Counted from the first letter of the stretch, positions 43,801 through 52,831 are shown. The stretch is DNA of 64,000 bases from Paenibacillus abyssi (GCF_014640295.1 NZ_BMGR01000018.1:1-64000), one strand, 5' to 3'. The notes: generated by a model not told the origin, from the sequence alone. Program-made: numbers and translations.

Positions 43801-43913
43801 TAAACATCTCCAAGCGGATTCATCAGCTCCCGGAAGCATCCTTCCTGGTGAAGAGTGAACCGGATAAGGGCACAACGATTACGATTACAATACCATACTA
43901 TAATCCAAATTGA
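40866..43913 (+). CDS. 7TM-DISM hybrid sensor with two kinase modules and a receiver
   Basis: A 1015-residue membrane sensor. Order: N-terminal anchor (1-22); an extracellular jelly-roll-like domain (about 40-190, with LDGEWEFVPG and VPVPSLW); a seven-helix membrane region (about 208-405); HisKA with His about 437 (TSHEFRTPLHG); HATPase (NLIDNAIKH, GIGLGLSISKHL). Next comes a receiver with Asp about 738 (LILLDIMMPG), then a second, YesM/LytS-type kinase (QAQIKPHFLYNVLNS, His about 829) with its own ATPase (IVENAIRHG, IEDNGAGMS). Signals could pass from the first His to the internal Asp and modulate the second kinase. The likely target is the REC-BTAD protein seven bases downstream. Confidence 0.88.
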   Translation: MKIKLEFIFSILLIPVLLWGAVSVLTEKKEETPKANRGFLDLSGYHFAGKDPIALDGEWEFVPGSLVDTAYFNREGEGKIYVPVPSLWSKYKLEGQKVPLYTSASYRLRIKLPDNNQVWGIKTTNIRMSNAIYANGELIGHSGMPERDRSSYMPHNTPYVAYFHNGDDQLELVVHAANFDYASGGGIVASIYLGDADSINRFREKAMAYDFIMMASLMIMGLYFLGFYAHLRRDIHLLFFSLFCFAMVCYSATHGEKILHLMFQAMPYGLFLRLQGISTLLIGLFLLLYFHFSLKPVSAPKAVKGLTIAGILLVCSMFLPIRINSMLEVVCFIYLIMIILTILFIQVRAILNRTTGSVYLILGTFTMILYFLTGTLNLIANLNINALPPFVPYIYLLMLSLFMAHRFADTFNKNKELSELLIRADQFKDEFLAKTSHEFRTPLHGMIAILQSMLSRSDSGSLTKKQSEKVNWVVDIAKRLSALVNDILDLSKLKYGELSIEIKNVDLFTNTYMVTEVFSYMLQKKIEIKNSVSRDLPYVRADENRLRQILYNLIDNAIKHTEQGVIEITAYEKNGFITVSVKDPGYGIERDKLESIFDPYRQSGTLEQNKQGIGLGLSISKHLVELQGGEIWAESEPDKGSSFIFRIPSAPAGERVEPMGENIHYGAAHEQTGYSDFPVIAGDPEGKKVIIADDDDTNLKVLIETLEPEGYYIIGVNNGADVLKQLTEHADVDLILLDIMMPGMSGYETCQKIRETYTLPELPVLMLTAAILPADMVAAFQSGANDFLHKPFDSVELKARISNLIMLKQSARRAVSMEVAFLQAQIKPHFLYNVLNSILSLSYMDIDKTRSMITSFAAFLRGSFDFSNTNRLVTLEKELFLVHTYVEIEKARYPEQFTFELEKETGINCLIPTLLLQPIVENAIRHGVIKKGDNGKVKLTIQRAGKMAVFKIEDNGAGMSEEQVHQIFSSHDLGSVGLLNISKRIHQLPEASFLVKSEPDKGTTITITIPYYNPN

Positions 43914-43920
43914 AGAGAGA

Positions 43921-45027
43921 GTGATTATTCTGAGAGCTGTCTTAATAGATGATGAGGTGCTGGCGATCAGCCTGCTGGAAAAGCTATTGCTGGATATCGG
44001 GGGGGTTCAGATTGCGGGAAAATTTACGAATCCCAATGCCAGTATGGAACTGATTAAAGACTTGAATCCGGACATTATTTTTCTGGACATCGAAATGCCG
44101 AATGCAAACGGCATTGAGGTTGCCGAACGCTTAAGCCAATACGGCATGGATGCGGATATCGTTTTTGTCACCGCTTATAACCAGTATGCGCTGGATGCTT
44201 TTAATGTCCACGCACTTGATTATGTTTTAAAGCCTGTTGAACGAGACAGATTAAGAAGGACGATCGAGATGATATTGAAAAGAAGGAGGACATACACTTC
44301 TTCTGTTCCTTATAACGACGGGTTTAGAGCGCGTTTCATGGGCCATTTTGAGCTGTATGACGCTCAGGGTCAGCCATTGAAGTGGCGGACAAGAAAGGTG
44401 AAGGAGCTGTGCGCATATTTGCTGCACCATGCAGCCCCGATGCACAGAAGCCAAATCATAGAAGATTTATGGCCGCAGGAATCGCTGGAGAAGGCGTCGA
44501 TTCTGCTGCACACGAGCATTTATAAACTGCGGAAAGAATTGAAAATACAAGGCAATGATAATCCGATTATCTATCAGGATGAGCGCTATTCCATTCGTAT
44601 CGATCAGACAAGCGATGTGGAATCACTGCTAGAGGCAATAAATTTCTTCAAACCAAACAAAGAAAGCCTCGTTAAGCTGCTTGATTTATATCGGAACGAC
44701 TACCTTGACGGAGAGGATTATCATTGGTCGATTCCGCATAAGGAAAAAATAAAGGAAAAGTTTAAGCGATTATTGGAAGGGGCAGCGTTCCGGCATGACA
44801 ATGGGCTGGCCAGGCCGGATTATTTTAAAGACATTATGGATAAATTGCTTGAAATGGATCCGTTCCAGGAGCGATATTCTAGGGAATTGATAAGCTATTA
44901 CCTTCAATCGGGTGCAGAAAGACAAGCGGCCGAGGTTTACCTTAGACTGAAAGAGCAGCTTTGGGCAGAGATGGGTGAAACGCCTGAAACAGAAACAGAG
45001 GAACTCATTCACAGCTATCTTGTATAG
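43921..45027 (+). CDS. Response regulator with winged helix and BTAD (SARP-like)
   Basis: A regulator of about 368 residues. The receiver (LRAVLIDDE, phospho-Asp in IIFLDIEMPN, VFVTAYNQYALDAF, VLKPVE) covers residues 1-125. A winged helix follows (FELYDAQGQPLKWRTRKVKELCAYLL...ASILLHTSIYKLRKEL), then a C-terminal BTAD/TPR-like domain (VESLLEAINFF to the end), the layout of SARP-type activators. The start is uncertain: GTG 43921 is taken, with CTG 43930 possible. The upstream purine stretch GAAGAGAGA is close. It is coupled to the sensor by an 7-base gap and ends in a terminator. Confidence 0.85.
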   Translation: MIILRAVLIDDEVLAISLLEKLLLDIGGVQIAGKFTNPNASMELIKDLNPDIIFLDIEMPNANGIEVAERLSQYGMDADIVFVTAYNQYALDAFNVHALDYVLKPVERDRLRRTIEMILKRRRTYTSSVPYNDGFRARFMGHFELYDAQGQPLKWRTRKVKELCAYLLHHAAPMHRSQIIEDLWPQESLEKASILLHTSIYKLRKELKIQGNDNPIIYQDERYSIRIDQTSDVESLLEAINFFKPNKESLVKLLDLYRNDYLDGEDYHWSIPHKEKIKEKFKRLLEGAAFRHDNGLARPDYFKDIMDKLLEMDPFQERYSRELISYYLQSGAERQAAEVYLRLKEQLWAEMGETPETETEELIHSYLV

Positions 45028-45040
45028 TTCAGATTGAACA

Positions 45041-45070
45041 AAACTACCTGTTCTTTTTGGGGTAGTTTTT
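45041..45070 (+). terminator. Terminator of the sensor/regulator pair
   Basis: AAACTACC (45041-45048) pairs with GGTAGTTT (45061-45068), then T. It separates the regulators from the surface-protein gene. Confidence 0.75.
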
Positions 45071-45180
45071 ATGTTTATGTCAAACTTTGATGAAAATGTT
45101 CAGAATTTGTCCAGTGCCTTGCACTAGAATGGTGGAACGTAAATGTTAACTACTATTTTAGAAGCGGAGACATGAGAAAA

Positions 45181-48100
45181 ATGAAAAGAAGCTTATCGTT
45201 GTTAGTTATTGCGGCCATGATTGTTTCTCTTTTTCCAGTCCTTCCGGCAACTACGCAGGCATCGGCTATAGGCGGTGCCCGGGCTGTATTTGGCGGCGAG
45301 GGAGGAACGGAGCTGTTCCTGGGCGGCAATTATATCGAGCTGGGAATCAGCAACTGGGGTGATTTCGGCACTAAAGGCGCAAAACCGGCCAATTTCCGGG
45401 GGACGGATGGAAATCCGGGTGTAGGCATGAGTGCCGACCACGATGGCTATGGGCAAGGTCTTGATAAGCCTGTCGATTATTATTTGCCCGGAACGCCGGA
45501 AGAGCGTTTTGCTGTTGGATACAAGGTTGGAGGAAGCACCTTTGCCCAATCCAATTCATCCCTCATGAACACAAAGCAAATGCCCACTACGGTTACGAAT
45601 AACTCTGATCTGGAGAATGGCCTCCTGAAGGCAACAGTCGTCTCGACGTGGGCGGGTAAGATGGAGATCACTCAGGTCATCAGCTTTAAGGTCAATGACA
45701 AGTATTACCGTAATGAAGTTACGATTAAAAACTTGTCTGATCAAACCTATGAAAGCGCCCGTTTTATGCGAAGCCTTGATCCGGATAATTCGGTCTTTCA
45801 GGGAGGCTCCTACAGTACTGCGAACACCGTTACTCACACGGCAGCCGAAGACGGCAGAGCGGTAGTGAAGGCAGAAACCTTTGATAACAATGATCCGATG
45901 TATCAAGCGTTCAATTCAAGAATTCCTTTCTTCTTTTATTCCAGCGATCCGCGGGCTGTCGCATCGGTATTTGGCTTTTCCAATACAGATCCGTATGCAG
46001 CGGCAGCTTACGACACACCAAGCGCAAAAGGAAAGACAATACAATTAGATATCGGCATTACAATGACATGGGATTCCGCAGAACTGGCTCCCTCTCAAAG
46101 TAAAAGCTTTGTCTACTTCACCAGCTTGGATGAGCGCGATTTTTCCGCGGTAGAAGCCGAGATTATCATCGGCGAAGGCGGAGGCGCTGCAGACATCGTA
46201 GAGTCGTCTAACAATGACGGATCGTTAACCGGAAAACAGAAGGTTGTAATCCGCGGTGCCGCGTTCAAAGAAGAGCTTGATAAAACCGGTATTCGAATCA
46301 ACAATCTTCCTCCAGGATTGGATTTTGATTTTGTTAGAAAAAGCAGTACGGAAATTGAAATTAGTTTCACAGGCAACGCCGTCAGGCATAACCGCGAATT
46401 TTCGGTGAAAAATGCTTCCGTTTCGATTGGGAAGGAGAATCTGGTGGATGCGGCAAAAGGACTCACCAGCGAAACGTTTAATATCACGTTTTTCGATCCG
46501 GCCCGCATAGTTGCAGACAACAGTGTTGTGTCCGAAAGCGTATACGGCTCCGGGGTTATTACGGATTCCTTATATATTACGTTAGCCAACGGCAAGTTTG
46601 CCGCTGACATTGCCGCTGCCGATGTGCTTGTCAACCATTTGCCTGAAGGCTTGGGCACAACGGTTACTAGAGTGTCGGACTCCCAAATCAAAATTGATTT
46701 TACGGGAACTGCAAATAGTTTGAATGATGTTTTTAATGCAACGGTTACCATCAATTCCGAAAAAATTGCAGGCAGCCATGCACCGTTAACGACCAATACA
46801 TTCAAAATCAATTTTGAGGAAGCGGAGCCGTTTCTAACGGTACAGACGCCTGTTTTGTTCGAATCTGACCGGAATGATGGAAGTGTATCGGACAAACTGA
46901 TCATGAATCTGGTAAATGGCACCTTCGGAGAAAGCATTAGCGCAAGCGATGTGAATCCGATCGGCTTCCCTTCAGGATTAAGCGTTGGAAGTGTAGAACG
47001 GACCGGCAGTACGCAAATCACTATCTCGATCGCCGGAAATGTACCGGGCCATAGTGTGACGGAGAGTGTATATGACGCACAAGTAAGTGTCGCGGGCAAT
47101 CAGATTATTTCTCCTCTCACGGAAGGGTTGACGGAAGGAATCGAATCCAATACGTTTGCGATTCTGTTCCAGGAGCCGCTGCCGATGATCGAGGTATCTC
47201 CGGATGTGATTGGCGATAACGAAGATGGCAGCATCTCTGAGACCATAACCGTTTCTTTAAAGAACGGTACATTTAAAGAAGATGTAGCCGGCGGAATCGT
47301 TGTAAACAACCTGCCGGAGGGACTGGAGATTTCGGTTGTGCGAATAAGTGCGACCGAGCTGAAGGTGTCCTTTGTGGGCAAAGCGACAAAGAAAGATATG
47401 TCTTCCGCGTTTGCGTCGATTACTGCAGATCAAAGTATTGTAGACGGAGCGGAAGCTTCGATGACGTCAAACAACTTTAATTTGGACACGCCAAAAGATT
47501 CAAGAATTGCGGCACTAGATAAGGACCATTTGACTTGGGAGCTTATAAGAAAAGCCAATCTGATTCCAAATGGGGTAAAAACAGAGCTTGACCTCATTAC
47601 GGCCGGCAGATACGGCAGTGCGATTGTCTGGACTTCCAGCAACGAAGCTGTGATCAGCACAGCGGGAATTGTAACGAGACCCGCATACGAGGAAGGCGAC
47701 AAAACGGTCACCTTGAAAGCGATCATTGCAAGCGGTGACGTTACAGTAGAAAAAGAGTTTACAGTCACTGTAAAGAAACGTATCGATACGGATGAGCAAG
47801 CCGTAAATGAAGACAAGTCGTCTTTGACCTGGGATGTCATTAGAGAATTAAATGAACGTCCTAATGCCGTAAGAACAGCATTGAACCTTCCTCAAGCAGG
47901 CGAGAACGATACCGAAATTACCTGGACATCCAGCAATGAAGATGTCATTAGCGCAACAGGTACGGTAAACAGGCCGACGCACACAGATAGAGATCAAACG
48001 GTTACCTTAACGGCAACGATCAAAAGAGGCGACGTTGTTCAAACGAAACAATATGTACTGACAATCAAAGCTGTGCCGGCGGATGCAAAAACATGGCTGG

Positions 48101-50637
48101 CGGAAGATGCGGATCTCCTCGCCATCGGGTATGCGGAAGGTGATCATGCGGATTCCGTTACGCAGCATGTAACGCTGCCCGCAGCAGGCGCGAACGGCAC
48201 GAATATTGTATGGACCAGCAATTACACGGATGTGGTTAGCGCTGCCGGCGTTGTGAACCGCAAAGCCGGCGATACGAAAGTACGGCTGACGGCACGGCTT
48301 TCGATGGACGGATTTTTCCGCGATAAAGATTTTTATCTGCTTGTAAAAGGTACCAGCACTTTTAATTTAACAAACGATGCCGATCAGCTGGAAGTTATTT
48401 TCAGCTCCGGTGATGACGCCAATCATGTAACGAAAAATGTATTTTTGCCGAGAAAGGGCGAGAGCGGCTCTGATATCGAATGGAGCGCCACACCGGAAGG
48501 AATGATTGATCCGTTAACAGGAAAAGTCACGCGTCCGGGTCCCGGTCAAGGCGATCAGACGATTACCCTTACCGCAATATTAAAAAATCCGGCTAATCCG
48601 TTGGAGAGGATTACTAAGGTGTTCGTCGTAAACTTGAACGAGATGTCAAATTCAGAAGCAGTCAAGGCTGCGGCCAGAAATTTAACGATCGCTAATGCAT
48701 TTAGTTTCGGGGCGGACGATACATGGGAAAGCATTACGACCAACTTTCTGCTGCTGCAAACAGGCGATTATGGCGCAGCCATTTCCTGGTCCTCCAATAA
48801 TGAAAATGTCGTAGATTTTGGCGGCGTGGATGTAAGCGGAAAATTAAACGCCGACGTCAATCGTCCGCAAACACAGGATGCTACTGTTATCTTAACGGCA
48901 ACCCTTACGGTTGGAGACGCTTCGGTGTCCAAAAACTTCCTGCTTGTTGTTAAAAACAAAAGTGTGAACAAAGAAGCATCGAGTACAAGACAAATCAACC
49001 GTACATCTGCTGTAAATACAGGTAATACGGAATCTCCTTCCTTTAAAGAGGAGCTCGTGAATGTTTTAAGAACGACACTGGATGACGGCCGAAAAGTGGA
49101 TGCCATCATTATGGATGGCGCTCAAATCAATTCTTTAACCGAGAGAATCAATCCAACGGATCCTGATGACCGTAACCGCATTGTAACCCTTTCAATGGAC
49201 CAGCCTGCAAGCGATAAATCGGATGAAATGGCATTCGAAATTCCAAGTTCATCGGTATCGACGATGGCAGGACGGAATGCAAACCTTGAAATTGCAACCG
49301 AAGAGGCATCCATTCGTTTACAAAGCAGTGTACTTGCCGAACTGAGCGAGCAGGGTTACGATCTTTACTTCCGGATCATACCTGTCATGATAGAGACGGA
49401 ACAGAGAGAAGCATTGACCCAGGTTCATGTGAATCCGCTCGTACATCAAGCTGCAGCGGGTAAGGAAATCGTTGTCTTAAGCCACCCGAGGAAGATTGAA
49501 ACGAATTATAAAGGGTTCAAGACGAAGGTAGTATTCCCGTTAACGGATATTGAAGTGCCTTCCGATACGGCTCAAAACCGTGACGATTTCTTAAACAGCC
49601 TGCGAGTATTTATTGAGCACAGCGACGGAACGAAAGCGCTGCTTGCAGGCGACATCGTATTTAACCAAGCCGGTGAGCCGACAGGCATTGAAATTGAGAT
49701 CGAAAAGTTCAGTAGATTCCAGATTATCCAATTTAAACAGAATAACGGATTATCTGCCGTTACTCCGCAGCAGCCGGCTAGTCCCGTTGGAGTAACTGCC
49801 GAACAGGCAGATCAAAGCGGCGTCACATTGAAATGGAATCCGGTACCGGGAGCGACATCGTATAATATTTACGTTGATGGTGTTCGTATTGCTTCCAATG
49901 TAAATGATTCCAGTTATAATGTAACGGGACTTGCTGCAGGCAAAACCTATATCTTGACGGTTACGGCCGTCGTTAACGGCGTGGAATCCAAGCAGTCGGA
50001 AAGCGTGTCGGTTACAGTTCCTACAGCGGCAGGTCAGCATATGAAGTATATTGAAGGTTATCCAGGCGGCATGTTTATGCCTGAACGGAATGTGACCCGT
50101 GAGGAAGTAGCCGCTATCCTGTTCCGGATTTATCAGCTTGCTGATGCTGATCTAACCGGTTCGGAAATCGCGTATACGGATGTAAGCAGCATCAATTGGA
50201 GCGCGGATGAAATCGCCGCCGTTACGAAAGCGGGTATGATGAACGGATACCCGGACGGTACATTCCGGCCGAAACAACCGATTACCCGGGAAGAAATGGC
50301 AGGTCTTGCAGCTCGTCTTAAGCAGGTTGAAGGTAATGGAGCTGATCGCTTCTCGGACATTTCGGGCAGTTGGGCACGCGATGCTATCAATGCTGCAAAT
50401 CAAGCAGGCCTGATTACCGGTTATACGGATGGAACGTTCCGTCCAAAAGCGAATACTACCCGTGCTGAAACGGTAACGTTATTCAATCGTCTGTTGAACC
50501 GGGGACCATTAACAGGTGTAACTACGCCATCGTGGACAGACGTCAGCGCAAAACATTGGGCATACGGCCACATTGAAGAGGCTTCAACGGATCATCATTA
50601 TGTTATTGAAGAACAAGGAGAAGTGCTCTCTAATTAG
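45181..50637 (+). CDS. Giant SLH-domain surface protein with Ig-like and FN3 repeats
   Basis: About 1818 residues. A signal peptide (MKRSLSLLVIAAMIVSLFPV, cleavage near TQA) precedes a ~300-residue N-terminal domain with GGEGGTELFLGGNYIELGISNWG. Then four tandem ~105-residue repeats (INNLPPGL, VNHLPEGL, GFPSGL, VNNLPEGL as landmarks) and five atrophied Ig-like repeats (for example IVWTSSNEAVIS...ITWTSSNEDVIS) follow. A ~270-residue linker domain comes next, then an FN3 domain (VTLKWNPVPGATSYNIYVDG) and SLH motifs (GYPGGMFMPERNVTREE, GYPDGTFRPKQPITREE, GYTDGTFRPKANTTRAE). SLH domains bind pyruvylated wall polymer, so it sits on the cell surface. ATG 45181 has GGAG 11 bases away; ATG 45172 is closer than usual. 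The partner upstream is the 7TM sensor system. Confidence 0.88.
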   Translation: MKRSLSLLVIAAMIVSLFPVLPATTQASAIGGARAVFGGEGGTELFLGGNYIELGISNWGDFGTKGAKPANFRGTDGNPGVGMSADHDGYGQGLDKPVDYYLPGTPEERFAVGYKVGGSTFAQSNSSLMNTKQMPTTVTNNSDLENGLLKATVVSTWAGKMEITQVISFKVNDKYYRNEVTIKNLSDQTYESARFMRSLDPDNSVFQGGSYSTANTVTHTAAEDGRAVVKAETFDNNDPMYQAFNSRIPFFFYSSDPRAVASVFGFSNTDPYAAAAYDTPSAKGKTIQLDIGITMTWDSAELAPSQSKSFVYFTSLDERDFSAVEAEIIIGEGGGAADIVESSNNDGSLTGKQKVVIRGAAFKEELDKTGIRINNLPPGLDFDFVRKSSTEIEISFTGNAVRHNREFSVKNASVSIGKENLVDAAKGLTSETFNITFFDPARIVADNSVVSESVYGSGVITDSLYITLANGKFAADIAAADVLVNHLPEGLGTTVTRVSDSQIKIDFTGTANSLNDVFNATVTINSEKIAGSHAPLTTNTFKINFEEAEPFLTVQTPVLFESDRNDGSVSDKLIMNLVNGTFGESISASDVNPIGFPSGLSVGSVERTGSTQITISIAGNVPGHSVTESVYDAQVSVAGNQIISPLTEGLTEGIESNTFAILFQEPLPMIEVSPDVIGDNEDGSISETITVSLKNGTFKEDVAGGIVVNNLPEGLEISVVRISATELKVSFVGKATKKDMSSAFASITADQSIVDGAEASMTSNNFNLDTPKDSRIAALDKDHLTWELIRKANLIPNGVKTELDLITAGRYGSAIVWTSSNEAVISTAGIVTRPAYEEGDKTVTLKAIIASGDVTVEKEFTVTVKKRIDTDEQAVNEDKSSLTWDVIRELNERPNAVRTALNLPQAGENDTEITWTSSNEDVISATGTVNRPTHTDRDQTVTLTATIKRGDVVQTKQYVLTIKAVPADAKTWLAEDADLLAIGYAEGDHADSVTQHVTLPAAGANGTNIVWTSNYTDVVSAAGVVNRKAGDTKVRLTARLSMDGFFRDKDFYLLVKGTSTFNLTNDADQLEVIFSSGDDANHVTKNVFLPRKGESGSDIEWSATPEGMIDPLTGKVTRPGPGQGDQTITLTAILKNPANPLERITKVFVVNLNEMSNSEAVKAAARNLTIANAFSFGADDTWESITTNFLLLQTGDYGAAISWSSNNENVVDFGGVDVSGKLNADVNRPQTQDATVILTATLTVGDASVSKNFLLVVKNKSVNKEASSTRQINRTSAVNTGNTESPSFKEELVNVLRTTLDDGRKVDAIIMDGAQINSLTERINPTDPDDRNRIVTLSMDQPASDKSDEMAFEIPSSSVSTMAGRNANLEIATEEASIRLQSSVLAELSEQGYDLYFRIIPVMIETEQREALTQVHVNPLVHQAAAGKEIVVLSHPRKIETNYKGFKTKVVFPLTDIEVPSDTAQNRDDFLNSLRVFIEHSDGTKALLAGDIVFNQAGEPTGIEIEIEKFSRFQIIQFKQNNGLSAVTPQQPASPVGVTAEQADQSGVTLKWNPVPGATSYNIYVDGVRIASNVNDSSYNVTGLAAGKTYILTVTAVVNGVESKQSESVSVTVPTAAGQHMKYIEGYPGGMFMPERNVTREEVAAILFRIYQLADADLTGSEIAYTDVSSINWSADEIAAVTKAGMMNGYPDGTFRPKQPITREEMAGLAARLKQVEGNGADRFSDISGSWARDAINAANQAGLITGYTDGTFRPKANTTRAETVTLFNRLLNRGPLTGVTTPSWTDVSAKHWAYGHIEEASTDHHYVIEEQGEVLSN
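46186..47490 (+). repeat. Four tandem ~105-codon repeats inside the surface protein
   Basis: Each unit shows a (D/S)GS...L segment, NG(T/K)F, V(N/-)N(H/N)LP.GL, then a strand ending ISF.G.A and an S(E/N)TF.I.F closing phrase. The units start near 46186, 46505, 46830 and 47185. They have diverged at nucleotide level. Confidence 0.7.
47515..48955 (+). repeat. Five atrophied Ig-like repeats inside the surface protein
   Basis: The units start near 47515, 47815, 48090, 48360 and 48650. The first two share LTWE/D.IR....PN.V.T.L.L and WTSSNE.VIS; the last three are more diverged but keep the W(T/S)(S/A) strand and V.L.A.L core. Confidence 0.7.
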
Positions 50638-50954
50638 TAATTGCGTATGTATCTGAAAAAAGAGTTATGTTCATTCCTCACTTGCGGATGAACGGAAAAA
50701 CGGAGCCGCGCGCATGTGCAGGCTCCGTTTTTTATTTCGCTGGACCGTGATACCAATAAAGTCATTGGCCTCTTTATATGCTATGAAGAGCTTGTAAATT
50801 TTTTCGGAGGATATTTTGGACTGTCTTTATATTTCTCACCTTTCTGAGGTTGCCACTGTTACACACATCTGATACATTGGGCTCAGGGTCAAACAATGTT
50901 CGTTCCTGCGCGCGGACCGATCCGACAGTACAAGCTTCGGGAGGTATGGGATTG
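50638..50954. other. Intergenic region between surface protein and hydrolase
   Basis: About 317 bp holding the surface-protein terminator (50698-50733). Downstream of it I see no gene, riboswitch or clear promoter. Confidence 0.5.
50698..50733 (+). terminator. Terminator of the surface-protein gene
   Basis: AAACGGAGCC (50698-50707) pairs with GGCTCCGTTT (50721-50730), followed by a T run. Confidence 0.9.
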
Positions 50955-51797
50955 ATGGACAAAATTCATCATGAGACGTTTTTGCTGGATTTAGGTGAAG
51001 GGCTGCGGCTTCGGGGGGACGTGAGGCTCGCGGCGGAGGGAGAAGGACTGCGTCCCATAGTCATCTTCGTTCACGGCTTCAAGAGCTTCAAGGATTGGGG
51101 TTTCTATCCTTATGTGACAGAGCGATTCGCGGCACGGGGCTTCTATACGGTCACCTTCAGCTTCTCGTGCAGCGGGGTGAACGAGACGGATTTCGACGAG
51201 CTGGATAAGTTTGCGGTCAATACCTATTCGCGCGAGCAGCAGGACCTGGGAGTACTGCTGCAGGCGATAAAGGAGAATCGCCTGCCGATGGCCGAATCGG
51301 CTGATCTGGCGCGGATCGGACTGATCGGTCACAGCCGTGGCGGTGCGAACAGCGTCATTTTTGCAGGGGAGCATCCGGAGATTGGGGCCGTTGTTACCTG
51401 GAACGGAACGGCCTACGTGGATTTGTTCGACCAAAAATTCAAGGACGAGCTGCAGAAGAACGGCGTTGCCTATATCCCGAATACCCGGACGAAGCAACAG
51501 ATGCCGATCAGTCCGGTATTTTATGAGGATTTGGAACATAACCGGGAGCGGTTCGATGTGATCCGTATTATGCAAGGGTTGCACACGCCGGTGCTGGCTT
51601 TGATGGCGGAGCAGGATGGAGCCCGTCTCCGGCGGGGATTCGATGAGCTCCGGGAGCATGCACCTCAGCACCGGTATAAGATCATTCGGGAAACTGGACA
51701 TACGTTCGGAGCGGTGCATCCGTTTGCCGGTTCGACGCCGCAACTGGAAGAAGCATTAAGCTTATCCTTCGATTTTCTGCGGGAGAAGCTGGGTTAA
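50955..51797 (+). CDS. Alpha/beta hydrolase (dienelactone hydrolase-like)
   Basis: A 280-residue soluble hydrolase. The oxyanion-hole region is VIFVHGFKSFKDWG (about 35-48), the nucleophile elbow GHSRGG (Ser about 130), then ALMAEQDG (candidate Asp) and ETGHTFG (candidate His). The substrate is unknown; the best family description is acyl-peptidase/dienelactone-hydrolase-like. ATG 50955 has GGGAGGT at a 9-base spacer. It stands alone. Confidence 0.85.
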   Translation: MDKIHHETFLLDLGEGLRLRGDVRLAAEGEGLRPIVIFVHGFKSFKDWGFYPYVTERFAARGFYTVTFSFSCSGVNETDFDELDKFAVNTYSREQQDLGVLLQAIKENRLPMAESADLARIGLIGHSRGGANSVIFAGEHPEIGAVVTWNGTAYVDLFDQKFKDELQKNGVAYIPNTRTKQQMPISPVFYEDLEHNRERFDVIRIMQGLHTPVLALMAEQDGARLRRGFDELREHAPQHRYKIIRETGHTFGAVHPFAGSTPQLEEALSLSFDFLREKLG

Positions 51798-51822
51798 GCC
51801 AAATTACTTTTGGAGGCTTAAT

Positions 51823-51909
51823 ATGGACACACCTGGATCTTATTATAAAAATGCGCAGTACCGTTTCTTATTGATTTCTGGGCAAAAATTAAGTAATCTA
51901 TTTCAGTAA
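51823..51909 (+). pseudogene. Possible remnant of an MFS transporter N-terminus
   Basis: A 28-codon frame with a good GGAGG site reads MDTPGSYYKNAQYRFLLISG followed by QKLSNL. The pattern of a short head then N..(F/Y)RFL...GQ..SN is how many MFS transporters begin. A stop follows at once, so this would be the surviving start of a deleted gene. The match is short. Confidence 0.3.
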
Positions 51910-51968
51910 GGTCGGTATTAGAAGTGGCGTGGTCCGATAATTTAATTCAATTTAGGAGGGACACTAGT

Positions 51969-52793
51969 ATGAATTATGTTACCCTAAACAATGGTTTAAA
52001 AATGCCCCAACTCGGGTTTGGCGTTTGGCAAGTAGAAGATGATGCGGCTGAAGCAGCTGTCTCCAAAGCGCTTGAAGCAGGTTACACGTCCATTGACACT
52101 GCGATGATTTATAAAAATGAAAAAGGTGTCGGGAGAGCGATTCGACAATCGGGTGTTCCTCGTGAACAGTTGTTTATTACAACAAAAGTCTGGAACAGCG
52201 ATCAAGGCTACGATAACACCTTGCGCGCATTTGATGAAAGTCTTGAAAGATTGGAACTCGATTATATTGACTTGTATTTAGTCCATTGGCCTACTCCTCA
52301 ATATGATCAGTACATTGATACATATAAAGCTATGGAAAAGCTGTATCGTGAAGGGCGAGCCAAAGCGATCGGCGTATGCAACTTCGAAATTGAGCATTTG
52401 GAACGCTTGCTTAACGAATGTGAAGTGAAGCCTGTTTTAAACCAGGTTGAGTGCCATCCGTATCTTGCTCAGAATGAGTTAAAAGAATTTTGCGGCAAGC
52501 ATGATATTTTTGTGGAAGCATGGAGCCCTCTGGATCAGGGAGGCGATGTGTTGAAGGATGAAGCTATCGTGAAGATTGCCGAAGCCACTGGCAAAACACC
52601 GGCTCAAGTCGTGCTGCGCTGGCACTTGCAAAGCAACTCCATCGTGATTCCGAAATCCGTAACGCCATCACGAATCGAAGAGAACTTTAACGTGTTTGAT
52701 TTTGAGCTGACCGCGAATCAGATGGAACAAATAAATCAACTCGACTGCGACCGGCGCAAAGGTCCGAAGCCAAGTGAAATGAATGTGCGATAA
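51969..52793 (+). CDS. Aldo/keto reductase
   Basis: A 274-residue NAD(P)H-dependent oxidoreductase with the AKR TIM barrel. Visible signatures are GFGVWQVED, the catalytic Asp in SIDTAMIYKNE (Asp-Tyr pair), Lys in FITTKVW and His in LVHWPTP. IGVCNF and NQVECHPYL also fit, and the cofactor-binding IVIPKSVTPSRIEEN is near the C-terminus. It resembles B. subtilis YtbE/YvgN, which reduce glyoxals and other aldehydes. ATG 51969 has AGGAGGG at a 9-base spacer. Single gene with a terminator. Confidence 0.92.
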   Translation: MNYVTLNNGLKMPQLGFGVWQVEDDAAEAAVSKALEAGYTSIDTAMIYKNEKGVGRAIRQSGVPREQLFITTKVWNSDQGYDNTLRAFDESLERLELDYIDLYLVHWPTPQYDQYIDTYKAMEKLYREGRAKAIGVCNFEIEHLERLLNECEVKPVLNQVECHPYLAQNELKEFCGKHDIFVEAWSPLDQGGDVLKDEAIVKIAEATGKTPAQVVLRWHLQSNSIVIPKSVTPSRIEENFNVFDFELTANQMEQINQLDCDRRKGPKPSEMNVR

Positions 52794-52831
52794 ATTGATT
52801 AAATAAAAAATGGTGCTTATCAGCTGGTCCT

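Noticed and set aside
46113-47099. Long minus-strand open frame inside the surface-protein gene
   Set aside because: It has no ribosome binding site or recognisable domain and lies antisense to a clearly coding repetitive region, so it is a shadow frame.
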